Of a stretch of 64,000 bases of DNA, positions 32,559-42,103 are shown one piece after another. Under the pieces are notes generated by a model, which worked only from the letters and a program-made list of their open reading frames with translations, was not told the origin of the DNA and made no database searches. The translations under genes and the position numbers were made by a program. Every line of letters starts with the position of its first letter. The first letter of the stretch is position 1. The stretch lies in NCBI RefSeq assembly GCF_014596445.1, contig NZ_MECL01000002.1:62001-126000 (forward strand), in the 5' to 3' direction. The stretch is from Streptomyces sp. CBMA29 (lineage in GTDB: Bacteria > Actinomycetota > Actinomycetes > Streptomycetales > Streptomycetaceae).

Positions 32559-33535
32559 GCCAGGGGCTCTTCTACGACGCGATCGTGGCCGACACGGCCG
32601 ACCCTTCCGGGCAGGGCCGCGCGCGGTTGAGGATTCCGCAGGTATCGGGGAGCGCGGTCACCGGCTGGGCCCGTCCCATGCAGGCCGGTTTCGTGCGGTC
32701 CGGGGATCTCGTATTCGCCGCTTTCCGGGGTGGCGACCCGAACTTCCCGATCTTCCTGCCGAATCTGAACCCGAATCCCTGGGCGCCGGTCACGCTCGCG
32801 GCCGGGTGGAGCGGCGGGACCGCTCCTGACGGTCCGCCGGTGTGCCGCCTGCGGATGGACGGCATCCTCGAATTCGACGGCCTCGCCGTGGCTGCGTCGC
32901 CCCCGGCGACCGGCGTCGCCGTGCCGTTCGCGTCCCTGCCCGGCGGCGTGCCGACGCCGCTGTACACCGGCTACCAGATCGGTGCGTCGAATCTGGTGAC
33001 GGCGTACGGCGCCCAGGCGGTGACCGCGATGCAGACCGACCCCGGCACGACGACCTCGACCGCCTTCACCGCGTCGCTCACCGGCTCGACCGCAGGCCCG
33101 GTCATGAACTTCGTGGCGCCCGGAACCGGCCAGGTCATCGTCACACTGGGAGCGCAGACGTCGTCGTCGGGATCGGCGAATTCCGCGACCATGTCCGCCC
33201 GGATCACACAGGGCGCGACCACGGTCCTGGCCGAGTCCGCCGACCGGGCGCTTCTGAGCACGGGCACCGCTCGCGTCTCGCCTTTCACCGCTTTCGCCGT
33301 CACGGGCCTGAATCCCGGAACCACATACACGGCGACGGCGATGTTCCGGTCGGACAGTGCCGCAAGTACGGCGAATTTCCGGTCCGTGCTTATCGCCGTG
33401 GAGCCGGTGCGGCCTTTTTCCAGCCCGCTGGCGCGGGTCAGCGTTGCCGTGGACCGTACCCTGAACGCTGTTTTCCCGCACGGGTCTGCGGGTACTACCG
33501 TGCATTTGGCGGGACTCACCGCCCGGATCGCATAG
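32555..33535 (+). CDS. Baseplate spike protein with OB-fold
   Basis: The 326-residue protein opens with a gp5/gpV-type OB-fold (LFYDAIVADTADPSGQGRAR, ARPMQAGFVRSGDLVFAAF, FPIFLPNLNP). The beyond-200 region is beta-rich with an FN3-like segment (AVTGLNPGTTYTATAMFRSD) instead of a clear beta-helix needle. The ATG overlaps the hub stop. It is the central spike that contacts the cell envelope first. Confidence 0.82.
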   Translation: MSQGLFYDAIVADTADPSGQGRARLRIPQVSGSAVTGWARPMQAGFVRSGDLVFAAFRGGDPNFPIFLPNLNPNPWAPVTLAAGWSGGTAPDGPPVCRLRMDGILEFDGLAVAASPPATGVAVPFASLPGGVPTPLYTGYQIGASNLVTAYGAQAVTAMQTDPGTTTSTAFTASLTGSTAGPVMNFVAPGTGQVIVTLGAQTSSSGSANSATMSARITQGATTVLAESADRALLSTGTARVSPFTAFAVTGLNPGTTYTATAMFRSDSAASTANFRSVLIAVEPVRPFSSPLARVSVAVDRTLNAVFPHGSAGTTVHLAGLTARIA

Positions 33536-33544
33536 GAGGAATCC

Positions 33545-34633
33545 GTGCCGGACACCTACCCCAATTTCGCTGCACTTGCGGCGGCCAATACACCGGGAGT
33601 GGATTACGAGATCGCGTCCCGGCCGACATCGGGCCCCGGCCAGCTCATCCACCTGGCCATTCACGGGGGCGCCATCGAACCGCCCACTACGCAGCTCGCG
33701 CAGTATTGCGCGGGTACCGGGGGCGCTTTCTACACGTTCAGTGCGGTGAGGACGTCCGGGAATTCCGAACTTCACATCACGGCCGCGAATTTCGATGCGC
33801 CGACCGCGCTGGCGCTGACGGCGGCCAGCAGTTTCACGGTGAGCTGGCACGGCCGGGCGGGCGCTTCTCCCCTCACGTACGTGGGCGGCCTGGACACCTA
33901 CAGCGCGGCGCTGGTCCGCCAGGAGCTGGAGGCCGCCGGTTTCCGCTGCGAGGCGCCTCCCGCGAGCAGTGCCGGGACCGAGCCGTCGAACATCGCCAAC
34001 CACAATGCGCGCGGTGCCGGAGTGGAGCTTTCCCTGTCCACCGCGCTGCGGCAGGCGATGTACCTCGACGCGGATCTCAGCCTGACCAGTGTGGCCCAGC
34101 CCGCCAGGCGGACCCAGACGTTCTACGCGTACGCCCAGGCCGTGGTCACGGCACTCGTGGTGGCGATGGCACCGGCCGGGCCGACAGTGGGCCCCGGTGC
34201 CCCGCGCCCCACGGCGAGGCGAACGGGGCAGCCGGTGCAGATGGCCATCCCTTTCGCGCTGGCCGCCGACGGGTCACTGGCGGTCGTCCAGGACCCGGCG
34301 AAGGCCACCAGCGACCGAGTACGGGCGCTGGTGGGCACGCTCCCAGGACAGCGGCCCATGCGGGCGACCTACGGTGTGCCGACCAGCGAGGTGCTCTTCG
34401 CACCCGACCCGGAGGTGGCCAGCGCCGAGCTGCAACTCATGGTGCGCGACGCCGTCACCGAATTCGAGCCGTCCGCCGTCATTACCACCGTGACACCGAC
34501 GATCGATTTCGGGCTCGGCCTGGTCACGGTGGATGTCGGCGTGGGGCGTGCGGACGTGCCCAGCGCTGAGCTGGACCGCTATCAGACGGTGTCGGTGGCC
34601 GTGGGAGGGGAGGTCGCCGTGACGGTCAGCTAA
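33545..34633 (+). CDS. Poly-gamma-glutamate hydrolase-like / gp25 wedge fusion
   Basis: The 362-residue protein joins two families. Residues 1 to about 190 match the zinc-dependent poly-gamma-glutamate hydrolase/YjqB family: YPNFAALAAANTPGVDYEI, HLAIHGGAIEPPTTQLAQ, ELHITAANFDAP, SWHGRAG, VGGLD and NIANHNARGAGVELSLSTAL. Residues about 230-362 match the gp25/gpW baseplate-wedge family (VQDPAKATSDRVRALVGTLP, GQRPMRATYGVPTSEVLF, FGLGLVTVDVGVGRADVP). The wedge would place an amidohydrolase on the baseplate, perhaps to degrade a surface polymer. GGAGGA precedes the GTG. Substrate is inference. Confidence 0.82.
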   Translation: MPDTYPNFAALAAANTPGVDYEIASRPTSGPGQLIHLAIHGGAIEPPTTQLAQYCAGTGGAFYTFSAVRTSGNSELHITAANFDAPTALALTAASSFTVSWHGRAGASPLTYVGGLDTYSAALVRQELEAAGFRCEAPPASSAGTEPSNIANHNARGAGVELSLSTALRQAMYLDADLSLTSVAQPARRTQTFYAYAQAVVTALVVAMAPAGPTVGPGAPRPTARRTGQPVQMAIPFALAADGSLAVVQDPAKATSDRVRALVGTLPGQRPMRATYGVPTSEVLFAPDPEVASAELQLMVRDAVTEFEPSAVITTVTPTIDFGLGLVTVDVGVGRADVPSAELDRYQTVSVAVGGEVAVTVS

Positions 34634-34730
34634 TTACCGGGCGGCACTATGCGCAGCCATAGAATCGGTACATCGACGTCCAGCAATTGACTATTACTCG
34701 GCCCCGCTGGCACACCGGAAGGAATGCCCT
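34634..34730 (+). other. Intergenic spacer before J-type wedge gene
   Basis: This 97-bp AT-richer gap interrupts an otherwise overlapping tail operon. TAGAAT near 34670 and TTGACT near 34686 are isolated promoter-like hexamers without proper partners. GGAAGGA ahead of GTG 34731 is the ribosome site. Confidence 0.35.
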
Positions 34731-36236
34731 GTGGCCGACAGCACTCTCACTGCCCAGATCGATTACACCGCCCGTGATTTCACCGGCTACCGGGACGCCC
34801 TCTTCCAGCACGCTTCGAGGGTCTTTCCAGAATGGACGTCACGGTCGGCCGCCGATTTCGGTGTCGTCCTCGTAGAGATGCTCTCCTACCTCGGGGACAT
34901 TTCCAGTTTCTACCAGGACCGTGTGGCGGACGAGGCGTTTCTCAGCACGGCGACTCAGCGCTCCTCCGTTCTCGCCATCGCCAGCACTCTCGGGTACACC
35001 CCCTACGCCGCTCTGGCAGCGATCGGCTCTGTGACGTTCCAGACCCTGGTGACGCAGACCGTGCCGGTGACCGTTCCCGCCGGAATTAAGATCATCACCG
35101 ATTTCAATTACGATCTGGACCGGCCGGTCATCTATGAGACGGATTCCAGTATCACGGTGCCCGCGTCCGGCGGAACGGCCTCCGTGACCTGCACCGAGGG
35201 CCTCACACAGGGCACCCGAGAGATCCAACTCGTGGAGAGCAGCGGTCAGCTCGGCACGCTCACCGTGGAGGATCTGGGAATTTCCACCGGAGAGGCGGGG
35301 CAGCTGTTCGTCCTTTCCGCCAGCCCGCTGCTCGCGGACACCCTGCGGGTCGTGGTCGAAGCCGCCGACGGCGCCACGGAATGGCAGTACGTCACGAGTC
35401 TGGCGAACGCGTCCGGCGCCGACCAGGTGTACGCCACCGACGTGGATGACGCCGGTGTCGTCACCGTGCAATTCGGTGACACGGTCCATGGGGCGATCCC
35501 CGCGACGGGGCTAAGCATCGCCGCCGCGTATCGGGTCGGGGGCGGCGCGTACGGCAATATCCCGGCCAATTCGATCCGCGATCTCGCGACGACTGTCGTC
35601 GGCGTCACGGTGGCGGCGTCCAGCGCCATGACCGGGGGCGCCGATCAGGAGCCGATCGGGCTCATCCGGGCAAACGCGCCGCGAATGTACCGCACCCGCG
35701 ACCGTGCGGTGGCACGGCGGGATTACGCGGACCTGGCTTTGGCAATTCCGGGAATCGCCAAAGCCTCGGCCGTGTCCCAGTCCGCGACGTCGGTCGCCTT
35801 GTACGTCATGGGTCCATCCAATAACGCGCCGTCCCAGATTCAACGCGACCAGGTGACCGCGTACGTCCGCGACCGCGCGGTGGCAGGAACGCAAGTTCTC
35901 GTCTATACCGGGACGCTCGTGCCGGTGAATTTCGGGACCGCCTCCGCACCGCTGCTGATCGGAGTCAATTCCCGGCACCGGCGCGCGGAGACCCTGCTTG
36001 CCTGCCGTCAGGCCGTGCAGAATCTCCTGGCACCGGATTCCACTGACTTCGGGAAACGCCTCCCGTTGTCCGCCGTATACGGCGCCTTGGTGGCGGTGCC
36101 CGGAGTCGACTACGCACAAATCACCATGATGGCGCGCGCCGATCTCGCTCAGACCGGCACCGCCGACATCGTCTGCCGCCCCTGGGAGATTCCCGTGGTC
36201 GGCACCCTCAGCGCCAACGCCGTCGGCGGAATCTAG
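34731..36236 (+). CDS. Baseplate wedge protein J-like
   Basis: The 501-residue protein has the gpJ/T4 gp6 signature: IDYTARDFTGYRDALFQHAS, FGVVLVEMLSYLGDISSFYQ, LSTATQRSSVLAIASTLGYT, then RTRDRAVARRDYADLALAIPG and the C-terminal FGKRLPLSAVYGALVAVPGV. Two copies dimerise to form the wedge arms that trigger sheath contraction. The order gp25, J, gpI-like is conserved in contractile tails. Confidence 0.92.
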   Translation: MADSTLTAQIDYTARDFTGYRDALFQHASRVFPEWTSRSAADFGVVLVEMLSYLGDISSFYQDRVADEAFLSTATQRSSVLAIASTLGYTPYAALAAIGSVTFQTLVTQTVPVTVPAGIKIITDFNYDLDRPVIYETDSSITVPASGGTASVTCTEGLTQGTREIQLVESSGQLGTLTVEDLGISTGEAGQLFVLSASPLLADTLRVVVEAADGATEWQYVTSLANASGADQVYATDVDDAGVVTVQFGDTVHGAIPATGLSIAAAYRVGGGAYGNIPANSIRDLATTVVGVTVAASSAMTGGADQEPIGLIRANAPRMYRTRDRAVARRDYADLALAIPGIAKASAVSQSATSVALYVMGPSNNAPSQIQRDQVTAYVRDRAVAGTQVLVYTGTLVPVNFGTASAPLLIGVNSRHRRAETLLACRQAVQNLLAPDSTDFGKRLPLSAVYGALVAVPGVDYAQITMMARADLAQTGTADIVCRPWEIPVVGTLSANAVGGI

Positions 36237-36244
36237 GAGCAGCC

Positions 36245-36994
36245 GTGACAGCCCTGTACCCGGTGTCCGTGCACACCTATACCGCGCACCGTGACGCCGT
36301 CGAATACGTTCTCGCCGACCACGTCAACTCCCTCCAGGACGAGGTCACCGCGATCGAGCAGGCCGTCGGTGCGAATCCGAATACGTGGACGTACACCGGT
36401 GACGCGAATTTCAGCAACCTCGGGGACCTGGCGGCACACACCACGTGGAATTCGGTCAAGGACCGTCTGGATTCGCTCCAGGCCCACGTTGTACGCCTGG
36501 AGCGCCGCCAGCCACCGGCCGTCACCACGTTGCCCGGTCAGGTCCCCGGTGGTGTGCGTTTGCCGCCCGTTTTGCAGGTCCGTAATTCCGGCCAGTTGAT
36601 CCCACAGAGTGCTGTGCGCTGGTCCACCTACGATCTGTCCACGGCGGATTTCGACAGTGACAGTATTTTCACCGGCGGAAGTTCCGTGGTATGCCCGCGC
36701 ACCGGGTGGTGGAATATCACGGCCAGCACCTGGACCGATGTGCCGACCGGTAATTCCACCGTGCTCCACTCGGCGACCAACCGTATCCTCGTGGCCGGTA
36801 CGGAGGTGGCTGCCCACACCAGCAGCCTCCCCCTCGGATCGGCCAACCCCCACCGTGTGAATCTCCTTTACAGCGGGAGCTGGTCCCAGGGAGATCCGCT
36901 CCTGGTGCAGAGCCAGCAGGGCCCGACCCCGGATTCCGGCAGCGTGTGGAGCCAGATGCGGCTGTCCGTCACATTCGTACGGGAGACCGTGTAA
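36245..36994 (+). CDS. Short tail fibre / C1q-like protein
   Basis: The 249-residue protein has an N-terminal helix region (AVEYVLADHVNSLQDEVTAI, SLQAHVVRLERR) likely to trimerise, and a C-terminal beta domain of C1q/TNF-like pattern (CPRTGWWNITASTWTDVP, RILVAGTEVAAHTSS, GDPLLVQSQQG, MRLSVTFV). Such globular heads decorate phage fibres. Its stop directly abuts the next start. Confidence 0.7.
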   Translation: MTALYPVSVHTYTAHRDAVEYVLADHVNSLQDEVTAIEQAVGANPNTWTYTGDANFSNLGDLAAHTTWNSVKDRLDSLQAHVVRLERRQPPAVTTLPGQVPGGVRLPPVLQVRNSGQLIPQSAVRWSTYDLSTADFDSDSIFTGGSSVVCPRTGWWNITASTWTDVPTGNSTVLHSATNRILVAGTEVAAHTSSLPLGSANPHRVNLLYSGSWSQGDPLLVQSQQGPTPDSGSVWSQMRLSVTFVRETV

Positions 36995-39856
36995 ATGGCC
37001 GTCTACGGAATCGACCTCTACGGAAAAGCTGTTTACGGTGCGACTGTGCCGGTGGAATTCTCCGCCGGGACGATGGCGGCCGAGCAATGGGATTACGGCG
37101 TTCTGCACGTCACCTGGTCCACACCGCAGCAGGCCGCGACGGCCCCGGCTCCCGGCGCAAAGGGCTGGACGCAGCTCCGGCTCATCCGCAGTTCCTACGG
37201 CATCCCCGCCGACGAAAGTGACGGCCTGGTCCTGGTGGACGAGGCCGCCACCGGCGGCACCACCGCCCACATCGACACCCGCTGCACACCGGGCCGCTAC
37301 TACTACTACGCGCTCTACGTCGCCACGCCCAATGACCCCTACCAGGCGGCGTACACCTACACCCAGGGCGACCTGGCCAGCTACGCCGGGCTCGACTACC
37401 AGGCGATCCAGCCCTCGACCGGGCAGGCCCCGGATGTCAGCCCGCTGTACTGGACACGGAGCTACGCCACCACACCGTGGGTCCGCGTCGGCGGCGCGGT
37501 CGGGCTCGCCCCGCAGGAATGGGGCAACTCCGGGCGCATGTACGACCTTGTGCCCCGCCCCTACCGCGTCCAGGACACCGAGACGACGGCCACCGACGTC
37601 CCGGTGAATTCCGCACTGGAGAAATTCATGGCGGTGCTGGGGTTCTATCTCGACGTCATGCGCACGGAGAACCGGAGGCTGCTGTGGCTGAACGACACCG
37701 AGCACATGAGCGACGCGCAATTGCAGCGCCGCGCGGCGGACATCGGCATCGCGCGTGACCTCCCGGCGCTGCCGCATCTGCGCCGCAGGTACGTCGCACG
37801 TGCCGCAGAACTGGCGGACAGTCGCGGTTCGGCCTCCGGTGTGGCCGAGCTGGTGAATTCACTCACCGGCTGGACGGCCGATGTATCCATTGGCTACAAC
37901 CGCATGCTCGACGTCGATCAGGCGCAATTCCAGAGCCCCGTCTATCCCGTGTGGGACAAGGACACCCCGTACCTGGTCGGCGACTACGTCACCTCCAACG
38001 GATTCCTGTATCAGGCCGCGAGCGGCCCGAGCACCCGGTACTACGCCACGAATCTCACGATTCCGTCCGGCTCGGCCGTTTCGCCGGGCGGCAGTGTCAT
38101 CAAACAGAGCTTCGCGGTTCTGTCCGGCGGCTCCCACTACCTGATGACCAGCAGTGCCCAGGGCCAGTGGATGGAGCTAACCTTCTCCGTCGCCACCTCT
38201 GGCGTCTACGACATTTCCTTCGCGTCGCTCATGGCGACCGACTACGCGACCGTCACGGTGACCCTGAACGGGTCGGGGATTCCGGGCGTGAGCTGGCCCC
38301 TGGATTTCTACAGCAAAACTCTCCAGGAGTCACCCGCCGTCTATCTGGGCCAGCTCCCCCTGTTCTCGGGCAATAACGTTCTCCGTTTCACCGCAACCGG
38401 CAAAAACCCGGTGTCCGGCGGCTACAAAATGAGCGCCGACTACTGGGTCATCAGCCAGGTGGGAGTGCTGACGGCCGGACACGCTCCGACCGGCTCCGCC
38501 ACCAGCAACAGCTTCTGGACCTACATCGCGCCCGGCGCCGTCACCCTGGGCGCCACCAGCCCGGAGTGGAATCCGCTCACCGGCGGCCAGAGCACTTGGT
38601 ACACCGCCGCCGTCTCCCCGGTGACCGCCCCTCAGAGCAGCCAGAGCATCGCCCTGGCGGGCGCCGCAGTCGGCCGCCAGGGCGAGGGGCTGCGCAACGC
38701 CCTGCGGGTCACCACCGGGGGCACCGGAACGGGCGACCTCACACTCCAGTCCCTGGGGCCGCCGGTGGCCACGGCCTGGAACGCCACCACGGCCTACCCC
38801 CAGGGCACACTGGTCACCTACGCCGGGCAGAGCTACCGGGCCTTGGTGCCGACCACCGCAGACCAGCCGGACACGGCACCCACCCGATGGGCACGCACAC
38901 AGCTCACCACCTCCACCAGCCCGGACCCGCAGATGGTCCAGCACTACGGCATCCCGCTGCCGTCCACTCCCCCCTGGAGCGGCTCGGCGCCCTACGCGGT
39001 CGGCGCGGTCACCGCCTGGCGCGGCCACCAGTACGAGGCCACGCTGACCGTCCCCGCCGGGCAGGCTCCCACCGGGTACGCGACGGACAATCTGTGGTGG
39101 GCCTGGACAGGCCGGGACGTCACCAATCTCACGTTCAGCATGTGGCAATACCGGAGCGCCACGGCCACCGGACAATATGTGCGGGCGTTCATCGAATGGT
39201 TCAACGAATTCGGAGTTCTCCTGGCCTCGTCGGTCACCACGGACACCCCGGCATTCCTGGACCGGTTCGAGGTCGACCAGACCTATCCGAGGTCCACCGG
39301 ATCGGCACCGCCGGGAACCGCCGTCGCAGCATTCCAGCAAACGGGTGTACCCATTCCGTGGAATACCAGCATCGGTGACTGGACGGCGGTCGACGCCATC
39401 GCCCGCCCCACATCGTGGTACGACGACAGCGCCGCCTCGCGGAAAGTCGGGCGGATGCTGTGGTTCAACCGCTCGTGGGTGGCGACGCTCACCACGGGCG
39501 ACGAGATCTACGCGACGTTCATTTCCGGCCCTGCGGACGCCACGTATGAACAGGGCGTCGTCTTCCGGTTCGGCGGCGGCACATACCTACTGGCATCCCG
39601 TACCCGGCTCACCAAATGCGTCTACACCACCAGCGGCGGCGCGGTCACGGGGTCCACGATCACCGCTCTCGGCACCTATACCGGCGGATTCACCTTCACC
39701 AATGGAATGCGCATCCGTGTCGTGGTGACCCCGACGAGTATCAGCGTGTACAACGTCACCGGAAAGGGCCCCGCACTTGACACCCTGCTCCTGACCGTGG
39801 CGAATACCGACAACGCCACGCAATACGGCGTAGGCGTGCTGGAACGGAGTCCGTGA
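36995..39856 (+). CDS. gpI-like baseplate protein with carbohydrate-binding modules
   Basis: The 953-residue protein combines a baseplate domain with adhesion modules. A gpI-like region (about 209-299) is seen as KFMAVLGFYLDVMRTENRRL, RRAADIGIARDLPALPHLRR and RGSASGVAELVNSLTGW. Around it lie four short chitin-binding-type-3-like modules with the pattern Y-x-x-G-x-x-x-x-Y-x-G-x-x-Y (about 117-158, 319-344, 594-620, 659-684) and a C-terminal concanavalin-like domain. It probably attaches fibres to the wedge and binds cell-wall glycans. Confidence 0.78.
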   Translation: MAVYGIDLYGKAVYGATVPVEFSAGTMAAEQWDYGVLHVTWSTPQQAATAPAPGAKGWTQLRLIRSSYGIPADESDGLVLVDEAATGGTTAHIDTRCTPGRYYYYALYVATPNDPYQAAYTYTQGDLASYAGLDYQAIQPSTGQAPDVSPLYWTRSYATTPWVRVGGAVGLAPQEWGNSGRMYDLVPRPYRVQDTETTATDVPVNSALEKFMAVLGFYLDVMRTENRRLLWLNDTEHMSDAQLQRRAADIGIARDLPALPHLRRRYVARAAELADSRGSASGVAELVNSLTGWTADVSIGYNRMLDVDQAQFQSPVYPVWDKDTPYLVGDYVTSNGFLYQAASGPSTRYYATNLTIPSGSAVSPGGSVIKQSFAVLSGGSHYLMTSSAQGQWMELTFSVATSGVYDISFASLMATDYATVTVTLNGSGIPGVSWPLDFYSKTLQESPAVYLGQLPLFSGNNVLRFTATGKNPVSGGYKMSADYWVISQVGVLTAGHAPTGSATSNSFWTYIAPGAVTLGATSPEWNPLTGGQSTWYTAAVSPVTAPQSSQSIALAGAAVGRQGEGLRNALRVTTGGTGTGDLTLQSLGPPVATAWNATTAYPQGTLVTYAGQSYRALVPTTADQPDTAPTRWARTQLTTSTSPDPQMVQHYGIPLPSTPPWSGSAPYAVGAVTAWRGHQYEATLTVPAGQAPTGYATDNLWWAWTGRDVTNLTFSMWQYRSATATGQYVRAFIEWFNEFGVLLASSVTTDTPAFLDRFEVDQTYPRSTGSAPPGTAVAAFQQTGVPIPWNTSIGDWTAVDAIARPTSWYDDSAASRKVGRMLWFNRSWVATLTTGDEIYATFISGPADATYEQGVVFRFGGGTYLLASRTRLTKCVYTTSGGAVTGSTITALGTYTGGFTFTNGMRIRVVVTPTSISVYNVTGKGPALDTLLLTVANTDNATQYGVGVLERSP

Positions 39857-41895
39857 TGTCCACCCCCATTTCACTCAGTGGGACGAGCGGGACCGGCGGC
39901 TCACTCACGCCAGTCGTCATCACCAACACCGCGCTCCCGCTTTCCGGAACATCCACATCCTCAGGTGCCGCGAGCATGGCCTCGGTCGGACTCCCAGGGG
40001 CATTCGCAGATTTCGGAGTCGTGCCCTACAAGGCCGCCGCCTATTACGACCCCGCGATGGCCTACGTGAACTCCCAGAGCATCCGCCCGGCGACCCCGGA
40101 CGGCACGACGCCGGGATGGTTCCGGGCCAGTATCACCGGCGCAGCGCCCACGGAATACGCGCCGGGCCCCGCCGGGAAACTCTGGGGCCGCGCCGCTTTC
40201 GCGCGGGTCGGAATCCTCTCCAACTCCGCCAGCGCCGCCACCGGCTACGGATTCGACCGCGCCCAGATGGAAAGGACCCGCACCGGAAATCTCCTCACCG
40301 TCGAGCAGTCCAGCTACGAAGGCCGCATGTGCTACACCACGGCCGTCGCCGGGGCGAGCTACAGCCGGTCGACTGACACGGTGGTGACGGGGCGGTACTC
40401 AGGGAAATACCTCTACCAGCTCCCGCCGGTCAGTAATTCTTATGACCTGGTGCGCAGTTTCGGCACCTATCAGAACGTCAGGGATCTGCGGCAGAACTAT
40501 GCGCAGCTCCTGACCAACCCGCCTCTGCCCGGCGAACAGGCATTCCCGACCCCGCCCCCGGTCGGCACCGGGCCCACCATTTTCACGGTGTCGCCCAACC
40601 TTCTCGGCCTGGTGGCCGTAGTGGGCGGCACGCCGGTCAGCGCGTCAATCGGCATCGCGGCCCAGTCCGCCGGACTCACACTGCGCTGCGACGTGCTGCG
40701 GTACGACGCGGCCTTCAACCTGCTGTCGGCGTCCGCTGTCACGTACGTAGATGTGACCTCGACGGCGGGATTTCACTGGCAGACGCCCGCCGCGCGTCTG
40801 ACCCTGGAAGCGACCGCCGCGTGGGCGGCCGTCGTTCCCGTAGTGATCGCTGGCAGTGCGCAGAGCAGCATGGCGTTCTACGCAGACCAGCACCGCATCT
40901 CCACCCCTACGACGGTCAATCCAGCCGTCCATCCGGCGTCACCGGCCCGCACTTGGCAGGAACCCCGCAAAATCGTCGTGAAGGTGCGCGCTGACCGGGT
41001 CAACCTCGCGACGAACCCCGGTTTCATGGCGGGTATCGGCGGCTGGTCGCCCGTCGTCACATCCGGCCTGCCCAACACCCTCACGACGAAATCCGTCACA
41101 GGATACAGTGGAAACACCGTGACGGTTCTTTCGCACACGATTCCCGCGGTCACCACTTCCAGTCTCATCGCAGACGGATGGTACGGCGCCACGACCGCAG
41201 GAATGCTCTCCGGGCCCACCGGGAACACCGTCGCCGTCACGGGCCTCAAGCCGGGCACCACGTACACCGCGTCGGTATGGGTAAAGGCGTTTCTCGGGCA
41301 AGCTCCTGTGACGTGCTGGTTCTACGACGGTACGCAGTACGTACGCGGAACGCGCACGGGATACGTGGGTCTCGGCGTGCCCAGAACCTGGGAGCGTCTT
41401 TCGGTCACTTTCACGACCAGCCGTACATTCAGCGGCGACGGAATTCTCCGGGTCGGCTGGTCCGCCGATGACATGAGTTTCGTCTACAGCAATGTTTCGC
41501 CGTCCGATCTGGCACCGGAGCACTGGCGCCGGACGGACGCCGTGGCCACCCGCGACCCGTGGGTGTCCGGCATGCCGTACTCCACCGGGGACGTCGTTCC
41601 GGATGCGTCCGGTCAGAATTGGTACGCGATTCTGCCGTCCGGCGTCCGCGTCACCCTGACCAGCTCTTGGGAAATGTACGTGTATGGCGTCCTGGTCGAG
41701 GAGGGCGCTGCTCTCCTGCCGTATTTCGACGGTAACTCGCCGGGGTCAGAGTATCTCTGGGAGAACAGCACGGTGAATGCCCGCAGCCATTACTACCGGG
41801 GGCTCAACCTGCTCCGGTACCGTCTGGACCAGGCTGTTCGGCACTACCTCCCGCAAGGGTCCTCGTACCAGATCCTCTATGCGTCCGCGCTCTAG
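39856..41895 (+). CDS. Large tail fibre-like protein
   Basis: The 679-residue protein begins Ser/Thr/Gly-rich (about 1-40), then has a structured region with YYDPAMAYVNSQSIRPATPD. From about residue 383 there is a CBM_4_9-like carbohydrate-binding domain (NLATNPGFMAGIGGWSPVV, GLKPGTTYTASVWVKAF). The C-terminal segment with Tyr/Arg (RGLNLLRYRLDQAVRHYLPQ) may be a trimerisation or tip domain. The ATG overlaps the previous stop (TGATG). Likely a host-binding fibre. Confidence 0.7.
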   Translation: MSTPISLSGTSGTGGSLTPVVITNTALPLSGTSTSSGAASMASVGLPGAFADFGVVPYKAAAYYDPAMAYVNSQSIRPATPDGTTPGWFRASITGAAPTEYAPGPAGKLWGRAAFARVGILSNSASAATGYGFDRAQMERTRTGNLLTVEQSSYEGRMCYTTAVAGASYSRSTDTVVTGRYSGKYLYQLPPVSNSYDLVRSFGTYQNVRDLRQNYAQLLTNPPLPGEQAFPTPPPVGTGPTIFTVSPNLLGLVAVVGGTPVSASIGIAAQSAGLTLRCDVLRYDAAFNLLSASAVTYVDVTSTAGFHWQTPAARLTLEATAAWAAVVPVVIAGSAQSSMAFYADQHRISTPTTVNPAVHPASPARTWQEPRKIVVKVRADRVNLATNPGFMAGIGGWSPVVTSGLPNTLTTKSVTGYSGNTVTVLSHTIPAVTTSSLIADGWYGATTAGMLSGPTGNTVAVTGLKPGTTYTASVWVKAFLGQAPVTCWFYDGTQYVRGTRTGYVGLGVPRTWERLSVTFTTSRTFSGDGILRVGWSADDMSFVYSNVSPSDLAPEHWRRTDAVATRDPWVSGMPYSTGDVVPDASGQNWYAILPSGVRVTLTSSWEMYVYGVLVEEGAALLPYFDGNSPGSEYLWENSTVNARSHYYRGLNLLRYRLDQAVRHYLPQGSSYQILYASAL

Positions 41896-41899
41896 GAAA

Positions 41900-42103
41900 A
41901 TGATGCCGCACGACAGGATCACCAAAGAATTGGCGCTGTTCTCCGCGACGGAGGAAATAGTCGCCGTGCTGAAGCAGCGTGGGGCGTCGCGGGAAGAAGC
42001 CTGGGCGCATCTGCGCGCCTTGTCGGCCGGGGCGGGTACTGAATCCCTGCTGCCTGTGGCCAAAGCACAGTTCGATCTCGTATGGCCGGAGGGTACCCCA
42101 TGA
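41900..42103 (+). CDS. Small helical hypothetical protein
   Basis: The 67-residue product is helical and acidic (ITKELALFSATEEIVAVLKQ, SREEAWAHLRALSAG). Two adjacent ATG codons (41900, 41903) follow AGGAAA. Its stop overlaps the start of the membrane protein, suggesting a coupled pair at the end of the tail module. No family is recognised. Confidence 0.55.
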   Translation: MMPHDRITKELALFSATEEIVAVLKQRGASREEAWAHLRALSAGAGTESLLPVAKAQFDLVWPEGTP

